From Margaritifera margaritifera (taxonomy: Eukaryota; Mollusca; Bivalvia; Unionida; Margaritiferidae), in contig JAQPZY010001625.1 in assembly GCA_029931535.1 (NCBI GenBank), positions 2,295,001 through 2,359,000 of the forward strand: DNA of 64,000 bases, written 5' to 3'. The position numbers and the translations under genes are program-made. The notes under the pieces were generated by a model. It was not told the origin of the DNA. It did not search any database and saw only the letters and a list, made by a program, of their open reading frames with translations. Shown here piece by piece: positions 24,321-36,954 of the stretch (its first letter is position 1; each line of letters opens with the position of its first letter).

Positions 24321-25949
24321 TATAGACAACAATAGTCCGTACCATAAGTTAACTTGCCATAAAGGTGAGCTAAAAATGAACCGGAGGAGAAAGGAAATGA
24401 CAAGCTTTGTCATAGAGGAAAAGCTAGGTGACAGACAGACAGAATGAAGCACAGGGAACTCAGAATGTCTCCAATGGTTACTGAAGTAGGAATTATCAGC
24501 TATTTATTCATACATCAATTTACTTTCTTCATTTCAGCTACTGCTTCTCTTGTTTCATTAAATGACTCATTTGCGGACTGCACCACCATCTCTGTCTTAC
24601 TGCAAGAATAAATATATGACACAAGAAATCTTAACTGAAGCAGCGTTGTCCTTTTTTATTTACCTCCTCAGGTGCCAACACCACATAGCCAAGCTCTGCC
24701 CTAGAAGGTGTGCTTCTAGATCAAAATTACAAACCTGCTATGCAAATTTACAAAGAACTCTAGGTAATGTGAAGTGAAATCCTGTTGAATTGAACATTTC
24801 TGTTCCCATCCCTTACAAATAGATAGACAAAGAATCCAATATAACAAATCATTTTACAGATCAACAACAAAACTGCCATTGCATGGCTGGATTGAAAAGC
24901 ATGAATAACGCCAATTTGTTTTTATTCATGAGGTACCAGTCTTCATACATTTTTCTGGTACCTCTGAACCACAGACTGACACATCTAAAGACCTTATGTT
25001 ATTGAATGTATCTGAGAAAATGACATAAACACAAACCCAACCTAGAGAAAGTAACCTCAATGAAAAGATGAGCACAAATCACTGAACCATAAATGTAGGT
25101 CATAGTAACCTGCTTTTCACTGAGGCATGTAGTACTCCTTTAGATGCAATTACATACTGTACGATCTGGTTCAAAAGCATATATGCTTATTTTGTAAATT
25201 AGTGAAGGCTGTATGTGATTCTTTTTATACTCGCTTACTGACAGTGAAATGCAATACACAACAATTGTAAGAATAATATTTGTACACATATCAACCTGAT
25301 TTTACAGAATACTTTACAGAATATTACCTAAATTTACAGAATTTTTTTTTACTTTACTCCTCTTCACTGCATATGTTGGTATGAAGAAGTTTTTAAATCT
25401 TGACAAAAAGCCCTTATAAATTATATACCTTTGTAAAAAAAGAAGGACTGAATGTTTTTTTTTTAAACATCCAGATAAGTCTGCTTGGTGCTCTAACATC
25501 AACTTTCAATCTAATTCGACAATGGACTGTATGTTTAATGCAATCATTGTCAAGTAGGCTCAGAACGTGGAATTCTGCCTTAAAAATGGCCCCAGTAGTC
25601 GGTATATTTCTACATATTTAGCAAAGTCTGATAGTAAAATTCACCACAAAGGCAACTTGGGGGCGGAAATGGTGTCAAAATGTTGCTACTGACGATACCG
25701 TTTAATGATACTTCTGGTGTAGTTTCTAGCGTGAAGTACCACATAATAAACACAAATGAAACACAATACATTTGTGTTAACTTTACATATTAAAAGGGAC
25801 ACTGCAGAAGATGAGCTTTCTTATTTTTCTCTTGACCCTTTACTGCTCATCAGTTTGAAGGCTGAACTGCCTAACTTGCACAGGATTTATCCATCAAGTC
25901 AGTAATTTCCCATCCCTTTTGAGTTTACTTCTTGTACAATAATAGTTTT
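24321..25949. other. Non-coding spacer
   Basis: Short frames at 24562-24777 and 25314-25621 have no supporting signals. No gene was recognised. Confidence 0.5.
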
Positions 25950-26608
25950 CTTTATAGGGGAAATTTGTTGTGGAACCACATAACAAAGACCTGATATACA
26001 AGACTGAGATGGTTCAGAGGAGGGCTGCTTAATATGCCACAAACAAATACAGAAATACTAGCAGCGTCAGTGCCATGCTGGATCATCTCCAGTGGGAATC
26101 TAGGCGAACCAAAGCCCAGCTCACCATGTTATACAAGATAGCGAACAGCCTAGTGGACATACCCGTGGACAAATATTTGACCCTAGCATCTTGACGAACC
26201 AGGGCAAATCCCACCAAGAAGTTCATACAGAAGTGAGTAGCGACAAACTCTTTCAAGTTCATCTTCTTTCGGCGCACCATAGAGACATGAAACCAATTAC
26301 CGGCAAGAGTTGCAGAAGCTCCTGACTTGGTATCTCACAAGCAGGAGCTTTCGACCATCACCTTTTAATGCAATCGTCAGCTACAAGTAAGACCTAGTGA
26401 TTCTCAGAGCTGTGCTGGTTGAGGTTCATTTAACTCTTCGACGCCACGGTAGCCGGATTGGTCACTTATTTCTACCTTTCCTAGTATTGCTCTTTTATCT
26501 GTCCTACCACTACTTATTTCTATGTTCTTGACCGAGCACCACCCGTTGTTTAATACTCAAGTGTGATTGCATCAACGTAGAGATAGATAGATAGATATAT
26601 AGATGGGT
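25950..26608 (+). pseudogene. 5'-truncated non-LTR retrotransposon, C-terminal RT end plus 3' tail
   Basis: The plus-strand frame from about 26006 reads EMVQRRAA, a stop, YATNKYRNTSSVSAMLDHL and QLTMLYKIANSLVDIPVDK. After further stops come FKFIFFRRTIE and LPARVAEAPDLVS, ending near 26368. This block (M-x-Q-RRAAR, SSV..ML..L.W, YKI.N.LVDIP, FFPRTI..WN.LP, A.. L..FK) is characteristic of the extreme C-terminus of reverse transcriptase in many invertebrate non-LTR retrotransposons. At least five in-frame stops mark it as dead. The 3' region ends in a GATA-type short repeat at 26576-26605, as expected for a LINE tail. The upstream part of the element is missing. Confidence 0.82.
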
Positions 26609-27720
26609 ATTGGGAGCACACGTTATTTCAGCATGCAGAGGATGAAATGGTTGCTTGCCAAAGCAAGCAAATGCTCCCTAGAAGTTGTAAAAATCATTTT
26701 GAAAAATTACATATTTTTCAGCATTCATTTATATTGAGCTTTCTACTTTCTTGCCAAATCAATCGTGCTTTGAATTTTCTTGAAGTTTTCCTGATTATTT
26801 GGCTTGGATTGTCCATGTTAGAACTAATATAGGCATAAGTGGCGTTTTGTTTCCAGTGAAGTGTAAGGCTGAACTCTTAAAGTCAATAATGTTTTGGATG
26901 CATATTCTGTGTTTATATGTTACTTCAACATACTCAAATAGTCTGAAACATTTTTTTAAAATTTAACAAAGTATTTTTGTCTAACATTAAATTTGTTGAA
27001 ATTTAAACAAAACTGCTTGGTTGCTATGGTAACAGTTTAAAAATACAGAGATACTACTAAGGTATTAAAGCTGATTTTATAACATATCTCGAAAATACAA
27101 AATTTTCTGCTGGTTTCACATCAATGCCTATATTCATGTTCAAAAGAAGCTGAATGAAAGCTGTAGAATGAGAAACAACTCATAAAAGCCATAAAGAAAA
27201 AAAGTAGTATAATCAGTGTTATTTATATTCATCCACATCTATACACATCTATGCATCTACTTCGATACTACATTATTTTGATATACACACGTGGATTACA
27301 CCATGATGACCACTGATGATGAACCAAACTCTTAAATCCTAAGATCAGAATTTTATCAAGAGAAACTAAGATCGGCTTCAAAATGTGTTACAAGATTTTC
27401 CTGTTGATATAAACCTTAAATAAGTGGTAATTATTTTATGGAATCGTGGATTTATTCTCTCGTGCCATGGAAGCAAGCAAATTGTATGGTGGATGCCCAA
27501 AGTTTACCTACAAATACAAATTGAAGTTCATTCAACAATCATCAAATTCCAAGTGTGCCCCTCATTCAAATCTATTGTTCATTCTTGAAAAATGATGACA
27601 TGGCTTATCTCAAATCATCATATCCACAAAAGAAATGTGCTACTTAATCCAACACACTTTAAGTATGGCATTCCACTTGATCTTTTGTATGCAGTATTTG
27701 TCCAGCTTGCTCTCCTGTAA
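26609..27720. other. Non-coding DNA downstream of the orphan terminal exon
   Basis: On the minus strand an AATAAA hexamer occurs at about 27449-27454, some 270 bp after the stop codon of the next exon. It could serve as a polyadenylation signal. No other feature was seen. Confidence 0.45.
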
Positions 27721-27986
27721 CTAAACTTTGGATTGTTGTTCACTGTTCTCTGCTCTTGATTGTTCTGAGCATCTGGAAATCTGATCAGCGATGTCAGTTA
27801 TCTTTAGTTGGTGGCCATCAAATGTTAACGATATTGAGGTCTGACCACTGTCAGGAGCAAAAGATGTGAAAGCCCGATTATGAGTTGACATCTGGGAGAT
27901 ATCAGGAGCTGATGGTGTGACTGGCTGGTAGCAACTGTGGTCAATTATTTCTTTCTCACACACAGTTGCTGGTGTTGGTCTCCCAT
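27721..27986 (-). CDS. Orphan terminal exon with stop codon
   Basis: A 3' splice site (TTTATTTTCTTTAG) ends just before 27986. The exon enters after one codon base and encodes 87 residues ending at a stop codon (27721-27723). The product is Ser/Thr/Gln-rich and probably disordered, with segments such as VTPSAPDISQMSTHN, GQTSISLTFDGHQLKITDIA and QSRAENSEQQSKV. It lies about 7.4 kb downstream of the last kinase exon on the same strand. The stronger potential donors inside that kinase exon are all in phase 0, whereas this exon needs phase 1. A direct join is therefore not supported without another exon. It may be an alternative 3' end of the kinase gene or the end of a separate gene. Confidence 0.5.
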
Positions 27987-28439
27987 CTAAAGAAAATAAA
28001 ATGTTTAACTATAATTTTTCTAGTAATGATTACTAATGTTTCTGAATCTTTCTTTAAAATATCACTATTCGTTTAGTCAAATACATTTTTATTTAAAGAG
28101 AATGAGTATAGTGAAAATCTTGTTTGTACAAATATTTTTGTCTCTTCGTTTTCTCATTACTACAATTACAATCAAACTTTGTATAATTACCACACAGTGC
28201 ACTATGTAGAACTTTTTGGGTCTAAGCTGGACATTTCTTCCCAAAGAAATAATGTAACCAATGGATAGTGATAAAATGTATTGTAAAAACATTAAAAGAT
28301 GTTATTTATCATAAATAATAATAAAACATTCATATATTTCATGAACTGGACTACCAGAAAAGGTGTAGTTTTCCATTCCAGATTTGTTGTTGCTTCAGTT
28401 TGAGAATTAACCATTCATTATTCTTTTTCCCTATTCAAC
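27987..28439. other. Non-coding, probably intronic
   Basis: Nothing recognised. Confidence 0.45.
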
Positions 28440-29880
28440 TTTTAGTTTTTTGTAATTTTCTTTTGTAAGAAGAGTATCATGAATGGGGCACACCATGAAC
28501 CTGTCCCATATTCCTCTTTTATGTAGATGACTGACACTTTTGTGCAGAAAGCTTTTTTTTCTTCTTGGAGTCACAGTGATCTTGACATCTAACCTCACAA
28601 TCAATAGGCTTCTTCCTTATTCCAATTGCAAGCCGTCCACACAAACATCAAAAGTTCCGGTGTTTTTCAAAACCAATCACTTCCATTTAGGCATTATGGG
28701 ACTGCGGACTACATGCAAGATTTACTGACCTCGAAAATTAAACAACTTTACATGCTAAAACTATGCTCTTTCGAAACTGAAGATTTGATAATGAAAGTGT
28801 TCCAATGAGACTGGGTTATTTTATTTGTTGTAAAAACACAAGTTAGCACATTTTTACAAAGAATTTTACTCAGTTAAAATAATAATCTAGACACAGACTG
28901 ACTTTAGCAAGTCATCACAACAAAATATGTAAAGCGGCCAAGAGTTTCGAACTATTTTTCTAGACTCTTTACATATATACGTGTCCACCAAGCTGGTTGG
29001 TGAGGGAATAATATCCAAAATTGGATAGTACAATGCCTGATAGCAGACGCGATTACTTAGTGGAGTTGGTGCAGATTGGCCATCCACAAAGTTTGGTCCA
29101 GGTCTGTGATGTAGAACTAATGTTATTGTGCAGTAATAATTGTTATTCTAACAGTCAGTGACCTTGACCTTTTACCTTTTCTTGCCAAAATCAATAGGGT
29201 TCTTCCTTACTCCAAGTGCAAGCCATCCACAAGGTTTGGCAACTGTAGATGGTGGATAACTCGAGTTATTGTGCAGAAACCATTTTTCTTCTTTTAATCA
29301 GAGACCCGGACATCGGATCTTATTGGACCCCAAAATAAATAGGGATCTTTATTACCCATAGTGTAAGACATGCACAAACCTTACCAACAGTACATTGTTG
29401 AGAACTACTTTTTGTGCAAGTTACTTTTAAATTTACTGCAGCAGTCACCATGACCTTGGCCCTTTTGAACACCAAATCAATAGCTTTCTTCATTTCTCCC
29501 AGTGCAATCCATCAACAAGGTTTACTCCAGGTCTGTCATGTAGAAATAAAGTTAATGTGCCAAACCTCTTCTTCCTTCAGTAACAGCAACTTTGACCTTT
29601 GACCTTTGGACCCCATAACTGATAGGCTTCTCCCATTATGTGGGAACAATTTTTCTTCTTTCAGACACAGTGAACTTGTCCCTTGACCTTTTTACTCCAA
29701 AATCAATAGGCGTCTTCCTTACTCCAAGTGCAAGCCATTTACTAAGTTTACTAAAAGTAGCTGGTTTAAAATTTAAGTTATTGTGCAGAAATTAAAAAAG
29801 TTAACAGATCAGATGGAGCACACAAACATAGACCGTCCAATGATGCAAGGTCAAAAACTAATCCGTATCTAGTTGCTATA
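28440..29880 (+). repeat. Array of interspersed 'GACCTTTGACC / ATCAATAGG' repeat copies
   Basis: About five degenerate units, each 120-160 bp. They share GTTATTGTGCAG, a CATTTTTCTTCTTT-type stretch, CACAGTGACCTTGACCTTT, AAAATCAATAGG, CTTCCTTACTCCAAGTGCAA and CCATCCACAAGGTTT. The last unit (29690-29830) ends in TTAACAGATCAGATGGA. No coding potential. Short frames inside are artefacts. Confidence 0.75.
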
Positions 29881-30359
29881 CTTTGTAGAATGCATATCCC
29901 TAGCACCGGATTAATGCCAGAAATATTGGTGCCAGGGGCTGCCTCAAGAATTTATCAAAGAGACAGATTTTCCTATTCACAAATCCAGCTGTCGGTGGTA
30001 AGCCTTCAGTAACATTATTACCTTATGTCCAACAACCAAACATAACTGACATAGCTGTTAAAATTTCCAGATGCACAGAACCATTACATGCAGAGAGCAG
30101 CGAACAACAATCCTCCATTTTCCAAACAAAGGAGGAAAGTCAAAGATCAGTAAATATGGATACAGGAAGCACTGCACCTCTCCCAAATATCCATCCCTGT
30201 ATGGCAATGACAGTGCATGGAATCAGCCAAATTCTAAGCACAAGGCAATAAAGAGACTTTAAAGGGAAAAATAATGAGCAGGTGAAAAGTACCTTACTCA
30301 ACAGCTCGGATGACTACTACCATATTTGCAAAAAATCAGCAATGCTGGTCTTATATTAT

Positions 30360-31190
30360 TGTATTGCTTATAAATTCCTTCAGCATATAAATGAGTCCCG
30401 TGCCTTTTCAAGTGTCCATGCTTCCATCCTTCTGGATATGTCCATCTGTCTGTCACTTTCTCTTCCACTCTATAACTTTACAGCTGTTTGAGATTAAGGG
30501 ATGAAACTTGGTATAATTATACATCATTACTAGTAGGTGTGTCGAGTATTGCATTAGGCATGCTGTCTTCAAGGTCAAGTTCACAGTGCAGTATTTTAGG
30601 TTTTCCGTCGTGCTCTCCCTTCTCCTCTATAACTTTACATCTGTTTGTAATTAAGGGGTGAAACTTTACTTGGTATACTTATACATTATCACTAGATGGT
30701 GTGTCACATATCACGTTGGGGGTCCTTTCTTGAATTTCAGTTTCACAGCTTAGTATTTTACATTTTCCATCACACTTTCCCTTTCTCTCTATAAATTGAA
30801 AGCCATTTGTAATTAAAGAATGAAAATTTTTATACTTGTAATTTATCACTAGAAGATGTGTTATGTACCATTGGGGTCCTATCTTAAAAGTCAACATCAC
30901 AACTCAGTATTTTATGTTTTCCATCACACTTCCCCTTTGACTCTATAATTTTAAAGCCATTTTGAGATTAAGGGATGAAGTCTGGTATATTGTACGTCAT
31001 CACTAGAAGATCTGTTGCATACCAGATTGGTGTTATTATCTTCATGGTCAAGGCCACAGCTCAATATTTTGTTTTCTATCACACTGCAACTTTCGAGTTG
31101 TTTGGGATCAAACGATGCAACTTGATTTACATATATGTAATCATTTGCAGATGTGTTGTGTGGTCTTATCATCAAATCAGTTGCATGGTG
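30360..31190 (+). repeat. Degenerate tandem array, about 165-bp units, five copies
   Basis: Units share TCACAGCTCAGTATTTTA-like, CTTTCCCTTTCTCTCTATAA-like and TTTGTAATTAAGGGGTGAAA-like segments, and a GTATA..T.CATCACTAGA segment. They recur near 30.45, 30.6, 30.77, 30.94 and 31.1 kb. Divergence is high, so this is an old array of the pearl/Helitron-like core-repeat type. Confidence 0.75.
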
Positions 31191-31919
31191 TTACATTTTT
31201 AATTTTTCTACTCCACTTTCTATATTTAAATGGTAAATGTTAAAATGTCCAATTTGTATTAATAAATGTTATCCTTTGAACTCTATTCTTTTAGTTCAAA
31301 TATGCATATTGTTTATCTTCATACATCTAATTACTTTTTTATTATGTGCAAAATATAGACAATTATTGGAGAAATAACGTTCATATTTTTTTCATTATTA
31401 TATTTTCATTTGTGAAAATATATCCTTATGTTTCCACATTTGAAAATTTAAGATTTCCCATCATGCCATGCAATGCTTTATTGTGTGTGCCTACAGAAGT
31501 TATACTTGCAGCAAGAAAAAAGAGCATGTTGTGAGCTGGAACAAATACATTTAAATTGCATTACCTTTCAGACAAGAAAATTACTTTTTGCTGAAGAAAT
31601 TTGACTGGACGCCATTAGTATCGCCATGAAATTATTTCCCCTTACTATCTTGACAACAATGATAAACCTGCTGTGATGCTTTGCTGAATCGGACTTGCTT
31701 TGTGGTCAGAGGGGATCAGATAGTTCACAAAATGTCAAAAATGTAATTTACTGCAACCCGAGGTCATCCCAATCCTACCGCTCTCTTAAGTCGCTTATAT
31801 TTATAAGATCAGGGTTGAAAGTGAGGTGAATGTATGAAAAGGAGAGGGGGAGGGAGTTGGTGTGTGTGTGATAAAGATTCATCAAAACACTTTAAACAAA
31901 TTACCAAAAAGCTAGAACA
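31191..31919. other. Non-coding spacer
   Basis: No gene recognised. Confidence 0.5.
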
Positions 31920-32350
31920 ATTTAACTGTTACCTTGACCTTTGATGTTTATGTGTGTCATCCTGAAGGATGCTTCATGTACACTAAATTTCCAATTTCAT
32001 GTGCAAAGCTTGATGTGTATCCAATTACACACAAATCACCCCACCCCCGATTAAATTAAAGTGACCAAGACCTCCAAATCCCACAAGATAATTTTATCAT
32101 AGTGTAATCTGCTTGGCAATGTCTGATGACAATTCATCCACAGCAACAACTGGCACTTCAAAATCAGAGAAATTCAACCACTGACCACTCAATGAGTGAT
32201 TTTAAAAATGCACCTGTAACCTTGACCTTTTATTGTAGGCCCTGAAGGAATGCTGCTTTCCACCTTCCTCTCAATGTAGTTGGGTGCAAAAAAGTTGATG
32301 ATGATCCAAAGAAGCAAATAACCAAAAGCTGATGAAAGACAACAGACAGA
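31920..32350 (+). repeat. Two degenerate interspersed repeat units
   Basis: The phrases ACTGTTACCTTGACCTTTGA and CCTGTAACCTTGACCTTTTA begin two related units of up to about 280 bp. Each mentions CCTGAAGGA(T/A)GCT. The second ends in AACAGACAGATACTG. Confidence 0.55.
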
Positions 32351-33094
32351 TACTGTATATAACATATATATACTTTGTTACAACATACATAAACAATTTG
32401 AAATTATTAAATACATACAATCAGCAATAAAGAATTAATATATACTAATAGACTTTAAAAGAAAAAGGTTTTACAAAGTCAGTCATTTACCACTGAAACC
32501 TAAAGCTACATACGAACTGGATCTTAATAAAATTTTATTATAATTGTTCTTTAAAAAAAAGCTTTTGACCATCAAATGAAATCAATATAAATAAGCACTT
32601 GGAAAATAATAGGCTGTAGGTGTCTATAATGAATACATGTTCTTTCAACGGCCAGTATCATACAGCAAGGCAAAACCTGAACGTAATGAAATGTACCAAA
32701 CATTTTGTTTTCCCACAGCCATGATATACTGTCATAGACAGACCACAAGATCTGCAAATTCAAAACATAATTTTGGATTGTGAACTTTTCCCCAGGATAA
32801 TTAATCTAATTTTATCAAGGTATAAACCACCCAATAAATCTTAAAATCTAGGTTGACTTACATGTTCAATGAAAGGCAATCTTATCTCAATTTATTTTAA
32901 TTAACAGATCCTAAATAATTGTTAAAATATTTTCCCGATTTACTGTTACTTCTAAGCACATTCTAGTGAATGTGTATCTTAATATTAACAAGGAAAAGAC
33001 AGGTTTATAAATGAATCTAGTTTCTAAGCCTAAATATTGTTTAATTATAAAGATAATTTGTAATTAATATTTATAAAATTAATCTTCTGAACAC
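32351..33094. other. Non-coding spacer
   Basis: AT-rich, nothing recognised. Confidence 0.5.
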
Positions 33095-33200
33095 TATTGC
33101 TTTTCTTTCTTATTTGCCCTATCCTATGTATCTTTCTTATTCACCCTATGCTACGTATCTTTCTTGTTCATCCTATGCTACATATCTTTCCTATTCACCC
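33095..33200. repeat. 27-bp tandem repeat, about four units
   Basis: Units read like TATCTTTCTTATTCACCCTA followed by TGCTACG. Confidence 0.85.
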
Positions 33201-35391
33201 AGGCTAGTCACTGTTATGTATAGTATACCCTAATCTAACAACAACCACAAAGTACTGTTGTGTAAAAATGTTCCTCAATACTACAGCCACAATGTATTGT
33301 TGTGTATATTTGACCTGATCCACAAACAACCAGAACATAATGTTGCTATAAATGCATTACACATGAATACATTGTGGCTGGCTTTGCTAACTGTCTCTCA
33401 GTTATCCATGATTTTGCTATGAGCATAAGTGTGTAAAATGTGTTTGATATTTACTTTGAAATGCATACAGGTGCTATGAAAAAAAAGTTAAAAATGTATG
33501 CAATGTTAAACTATGCCCTTACGAAGACACTCAAAAAACTAATCCACAGTTGTGCCTTGGTATATAATACATTTTCTGGAAAAGTCAATTTGTTTCATAC
33601 ACATAGACATGCTATGGCCTTGAAAAGAATATATAACTGACTTTAGAAAACCAACAGATATTGCAAGCACAATAAAAAAATCTTAATTCATTTTGTCTGA
33701 AAAGTACAATTTACAAAACAAAAGAATATATGAATATGTAAATGAATCTGATTCTTTTTTTTAATATATTACTAAAATTTACTCTCTATACATAGTATAC
33801 AAATTAACATGCTAAGACATCAACAAAATGCTCATGAAATAGATGCAATGAAATTTTGCCACAATATGTGAAATTATACACATATAAATTTGCATCAGTT
33901 TTCTAAAGACAAAAATGAAAAAAAATTGTGCTTAAAAAACAGTATGAAATAAAAAGTATTTTCCAACAGTTTTAAAATTTCATTCCTTTGCATGCAGCCA
34001 TTGCTTTTAAGCACTTCTTTCTAAATTTTAATACTAAATATTATTCAAATTGCATCCAAAAATGTACAGAATTGATAATTTCCAAATATACAGTTTATAA
34101 TTTTCAAATCCAGAAATGCTACTATGCATGATTTTGTTCCCAATGACAAAAGATTTTACATTCTGACCATGATTTTAAAATCTATCAGGCTAAAAAAAGA
34201 AAAAGAAGCTTTCAGCAGCATTAAGAGACTTTCAATAAGACAAAAAATAAGCATGATCTACAACTTTTTCCGAACCTGACAAATATATTCAGTGCAGATC
34301 TTGCAAAAGATTTTAATACAGGGACACAAAATCCTGTACAGTATTCCGTAAAACTTTTACTGTAAATAAGCTTATTTTAGTAGCAGTCTTATTACCCCTT
34401 TCATATAACATGGTCACTTGATTTGTCATTTTAATCTGTTTTTGGTGGTAGGATTACATAGACCTAATGTGGACAAGAGTCGTTAGTGCTTAAATTTATC
34501 CAAACCAATCAAGTTTTAAGATTCTATAATGAACTTATATGAACTGAATTAATGCTAAAATATTCTTATTTGACAACATGATGAAAGATATGTGAAAATT
34601 TGTTCAATTTTCTGACTTTTTATTATTAACTGCCGCTGATTAAATTACCATCTACTTTTCCAGCTAAGCATTTTTTTTTTCTGTTATTTCAAAGATCATT
34701 TTTGTAATTACACAGTGTTTAACCTTCTACTTTTCAGTTCAGCTAGCTACTGTATAAAATAATGAGAATGCTGAATTTCTGAATAATCCAGATGGCAGGG
34801 TTACATAGACTTAAACTGGACAAGATTTATCACTGCTTCAATTTATGGAAACAATTGAAATTTTCAGATTCTCTAATGGACTAAAATAATACTAAAACAT
34901 TTTTATTTGACAAACATGATAAAAGATGTGTTAAAATTTGGTCAGTTTTTTATTTACTGAGCTTAATTCATCACTGTTTGTCACAGTTCCCATATCTTTT
35001 GGCATCCACTGTGACAGTGCTGTGATGTCATCAGGGTGAACCACGAAAGTCCCAATTGTAATACTCATCACACTGACCTTCAAAGTGTACAGTACCCAAA
35101 GTTTATACAAAGTGCAATGGTGAACAGAATTGGGTCTGACTACAGTATGCTTATGTATGACAAAGCTCATATATCTAATTTGGATGAGCTAAAATAAAAA
35201 CACTTCCTGTAATCCACAAATCACACATTTACAGACCAAAATGGCGATCATTCTGCGGGAACAACAGGCCCCCTTCATGAATCCATGTATTTAAGTACCA
35301 ATCCAAATGTAATTTTCTTGCAAAACCACAAAAATTAATATTCACGAAAATAAATGAATTCACAGCATTCTAAAGCTGTAGATGCCAATAT
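33201..35391. other. Downstream or 3'-UTR-like DNA of the kinase gene, no clear gene
   Basis: Two similar stretches near 34.44-34.6 and 34.79-34.94 kb (ACATAGAC, GGACAAGA, TTTTTATTTGACAA, CATGATGAAAGATGTG-like) are an old duplication. A 79-codon minus-strand frame (34931-35170) downstream of the kinase stop contains VVHPDDITALSQWMPKDMG and might be an extra exon or 3' UTR. A minus-strand AATAAA lies near 34948-34953. Confidence 0.4.
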
Positions 35392-36197
35392 TCAAAATAG
35401 CTTTGAAAAGTTTGGTATGTTTCCAGCTGAATCTTGCATGGCACTGTCTTTCTCGATGTACTTTGTCATGTCCTCATGCATTGGCTGCGTATCATCCACC
35501 ATTGTTGGTTTCATTTCATCCATCATGTTGGACTTGGACAAACCTGTTCTCACTGAGTTGGGGATGGCAGGTGCTGGCAGAGCTGGACCATCTGTTGTTG
35601 AATAACCAGACATAGACTGTCTCATCTTTTTGCCAGGTAGGTGATTTAGTTCAGCTTCATGTTTGCGTTTTTCTGGCTTTCCACTTTGGGACATGCCTGC
35701 CCAATGGATGATGTGTTGTGGAATGGAGTTCTGGGTGACTGGATTAGGACATACCCCATTCAATACTGATGGCTCTCTTTGTTTTGTTGATACCTGCAGG
35801 GCATGGAGCAGTGCTTTTGTCCACTGGTTGACAGCTCCAGCTGTCCTTTCCAAATGCTGTATAGTAGCAGAGACACACCTGGTTTCAACATCGGTCTCCA
35901 TCTTTCTAGAAAGGATTGGCAAGGGTGGCTGTGCTGGATTATTAACAGGATTTTGCCTCATTGTTTCTGTCAATATGGGAACATCAGTACCTCTTTCATT
36001 GACTTCACGTTCCTTTATGTTCTTTAGGGTTTTCTTTCGCAGTTTTTCTTTAGTCAGGTCTTTAACTCCACCATAAATTACCTTCATCTCATCTGCATCC
36101 TGTGTGTTTTCAGTAGGATGAGTGATAAGCCTCCCTTTTTGTGTCTGTTGACATTCCTTTAGAATTTGTTCAAGCTGGCTCATCATTTGTTCTACAC
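35392..36197 (-). CDS. Kinase gene, last identified exon: C-terminal tail
   Basis: The 3' splice site CTCTTTTTCAG precedes 36197. The exon completes the split Arg codon at residue 301 of the partial protein and is open for 267 more codons to a TGA at 35392-35394. It starts VEQMMSQLEQILKECQQTQ, a short amphipathic or coiled stretch right after the kinase fold. The rest is polar and low in structure. A basic cluster at residues 474-494 (KPEKRK ... GKKMR) resembles a bipartite nuclear localisation signal. Internal GT sites (for example after CAG at 'LQV' and after GGG at 'NGV') could act as alternative donors in phase 0, so a longer isoform is possible. On present evidence this is the natural end of the protein. 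Confidence 0.8.
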
Positions 36198-36950
36198 CTG
36201 AAAAAGAGTATAAAAAATTCACGTGTAAACAAAAAGATGTTCAGGAGAATTAGCAGGTATAGAGTATGCAAAGTAAATGCATGCTAACTAGAAGAGATTC
36301 GTTTTTTACAGCAAAAACATACATCTCCCCTCCTCCATGACAATTAAGGTCATTCCTGGACACTGGTATTTGACAGAAAATCTAGCAAGTTGAATACATA
36401 AAGTTTTGTTATGAGTGTGATATATAATGTCCCTGATTTTATGGTCTGGATTTTATTCTTCCTCTCATAAAATCGAAAGTCATGTCAATTTAAGTAGCAT
36501 ATAGAAAGCTTCAGCTTCACAAAAATTAGGATAATGTTGACATTTGTCAAAAAAAGGAGGCCAGGTATATAAAATCTTGGACCAAGAAAAAGAAAAATTG
36601 TGTTTGGACATCTCAAGAGACAAAAAATAATAAATGTAGAATAATTTTGAACAATTACTATAATGGTACAAAAATCTAATCCAAGTCACTTCCATCTGCC
36701 AATAAACATCCATGCCAAATTTAATCTGTCTACATGTACCTCAAATGGTTTTTGTGCTAACAAGGTTTTTATAAAGAATGAAGTCCAAGAAGACCAACAA
36801 TGTAAAAAAAAACAACAAGTAAATCATAGTAATAGCTTCAAAATCTAATCAACGTATATACCAAATTTCATTTGTCAGCTTCAAGTGGCTTTTGCTTTCT
36901 CATTGTAATAATGTTTTGTCCCAAAATTAAAATTATAAAAGTCCAAAAAT
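36198..36950. other. Kinase intron, no element recognised
   Basis: Intron sequence between the exons at 35392-36197 and 40959-41097. No repeat was identified in this part. Confidence 0.55.
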
Positions 36951-36954
36951 CTAT

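Noticed and set aside
28887..29087. 66-codon frame resembling the orphan terminal exon
   Set aside because: The resemblance (DGQSAPTPL) is short, and the frame overlaps the ATCCACAAAG interspersed repeat.
35663..36076. 137-codon plus-strand frame
   Set aside because: Shadow of the kinase tail exon on the opposite strand; no splice signals of its own.
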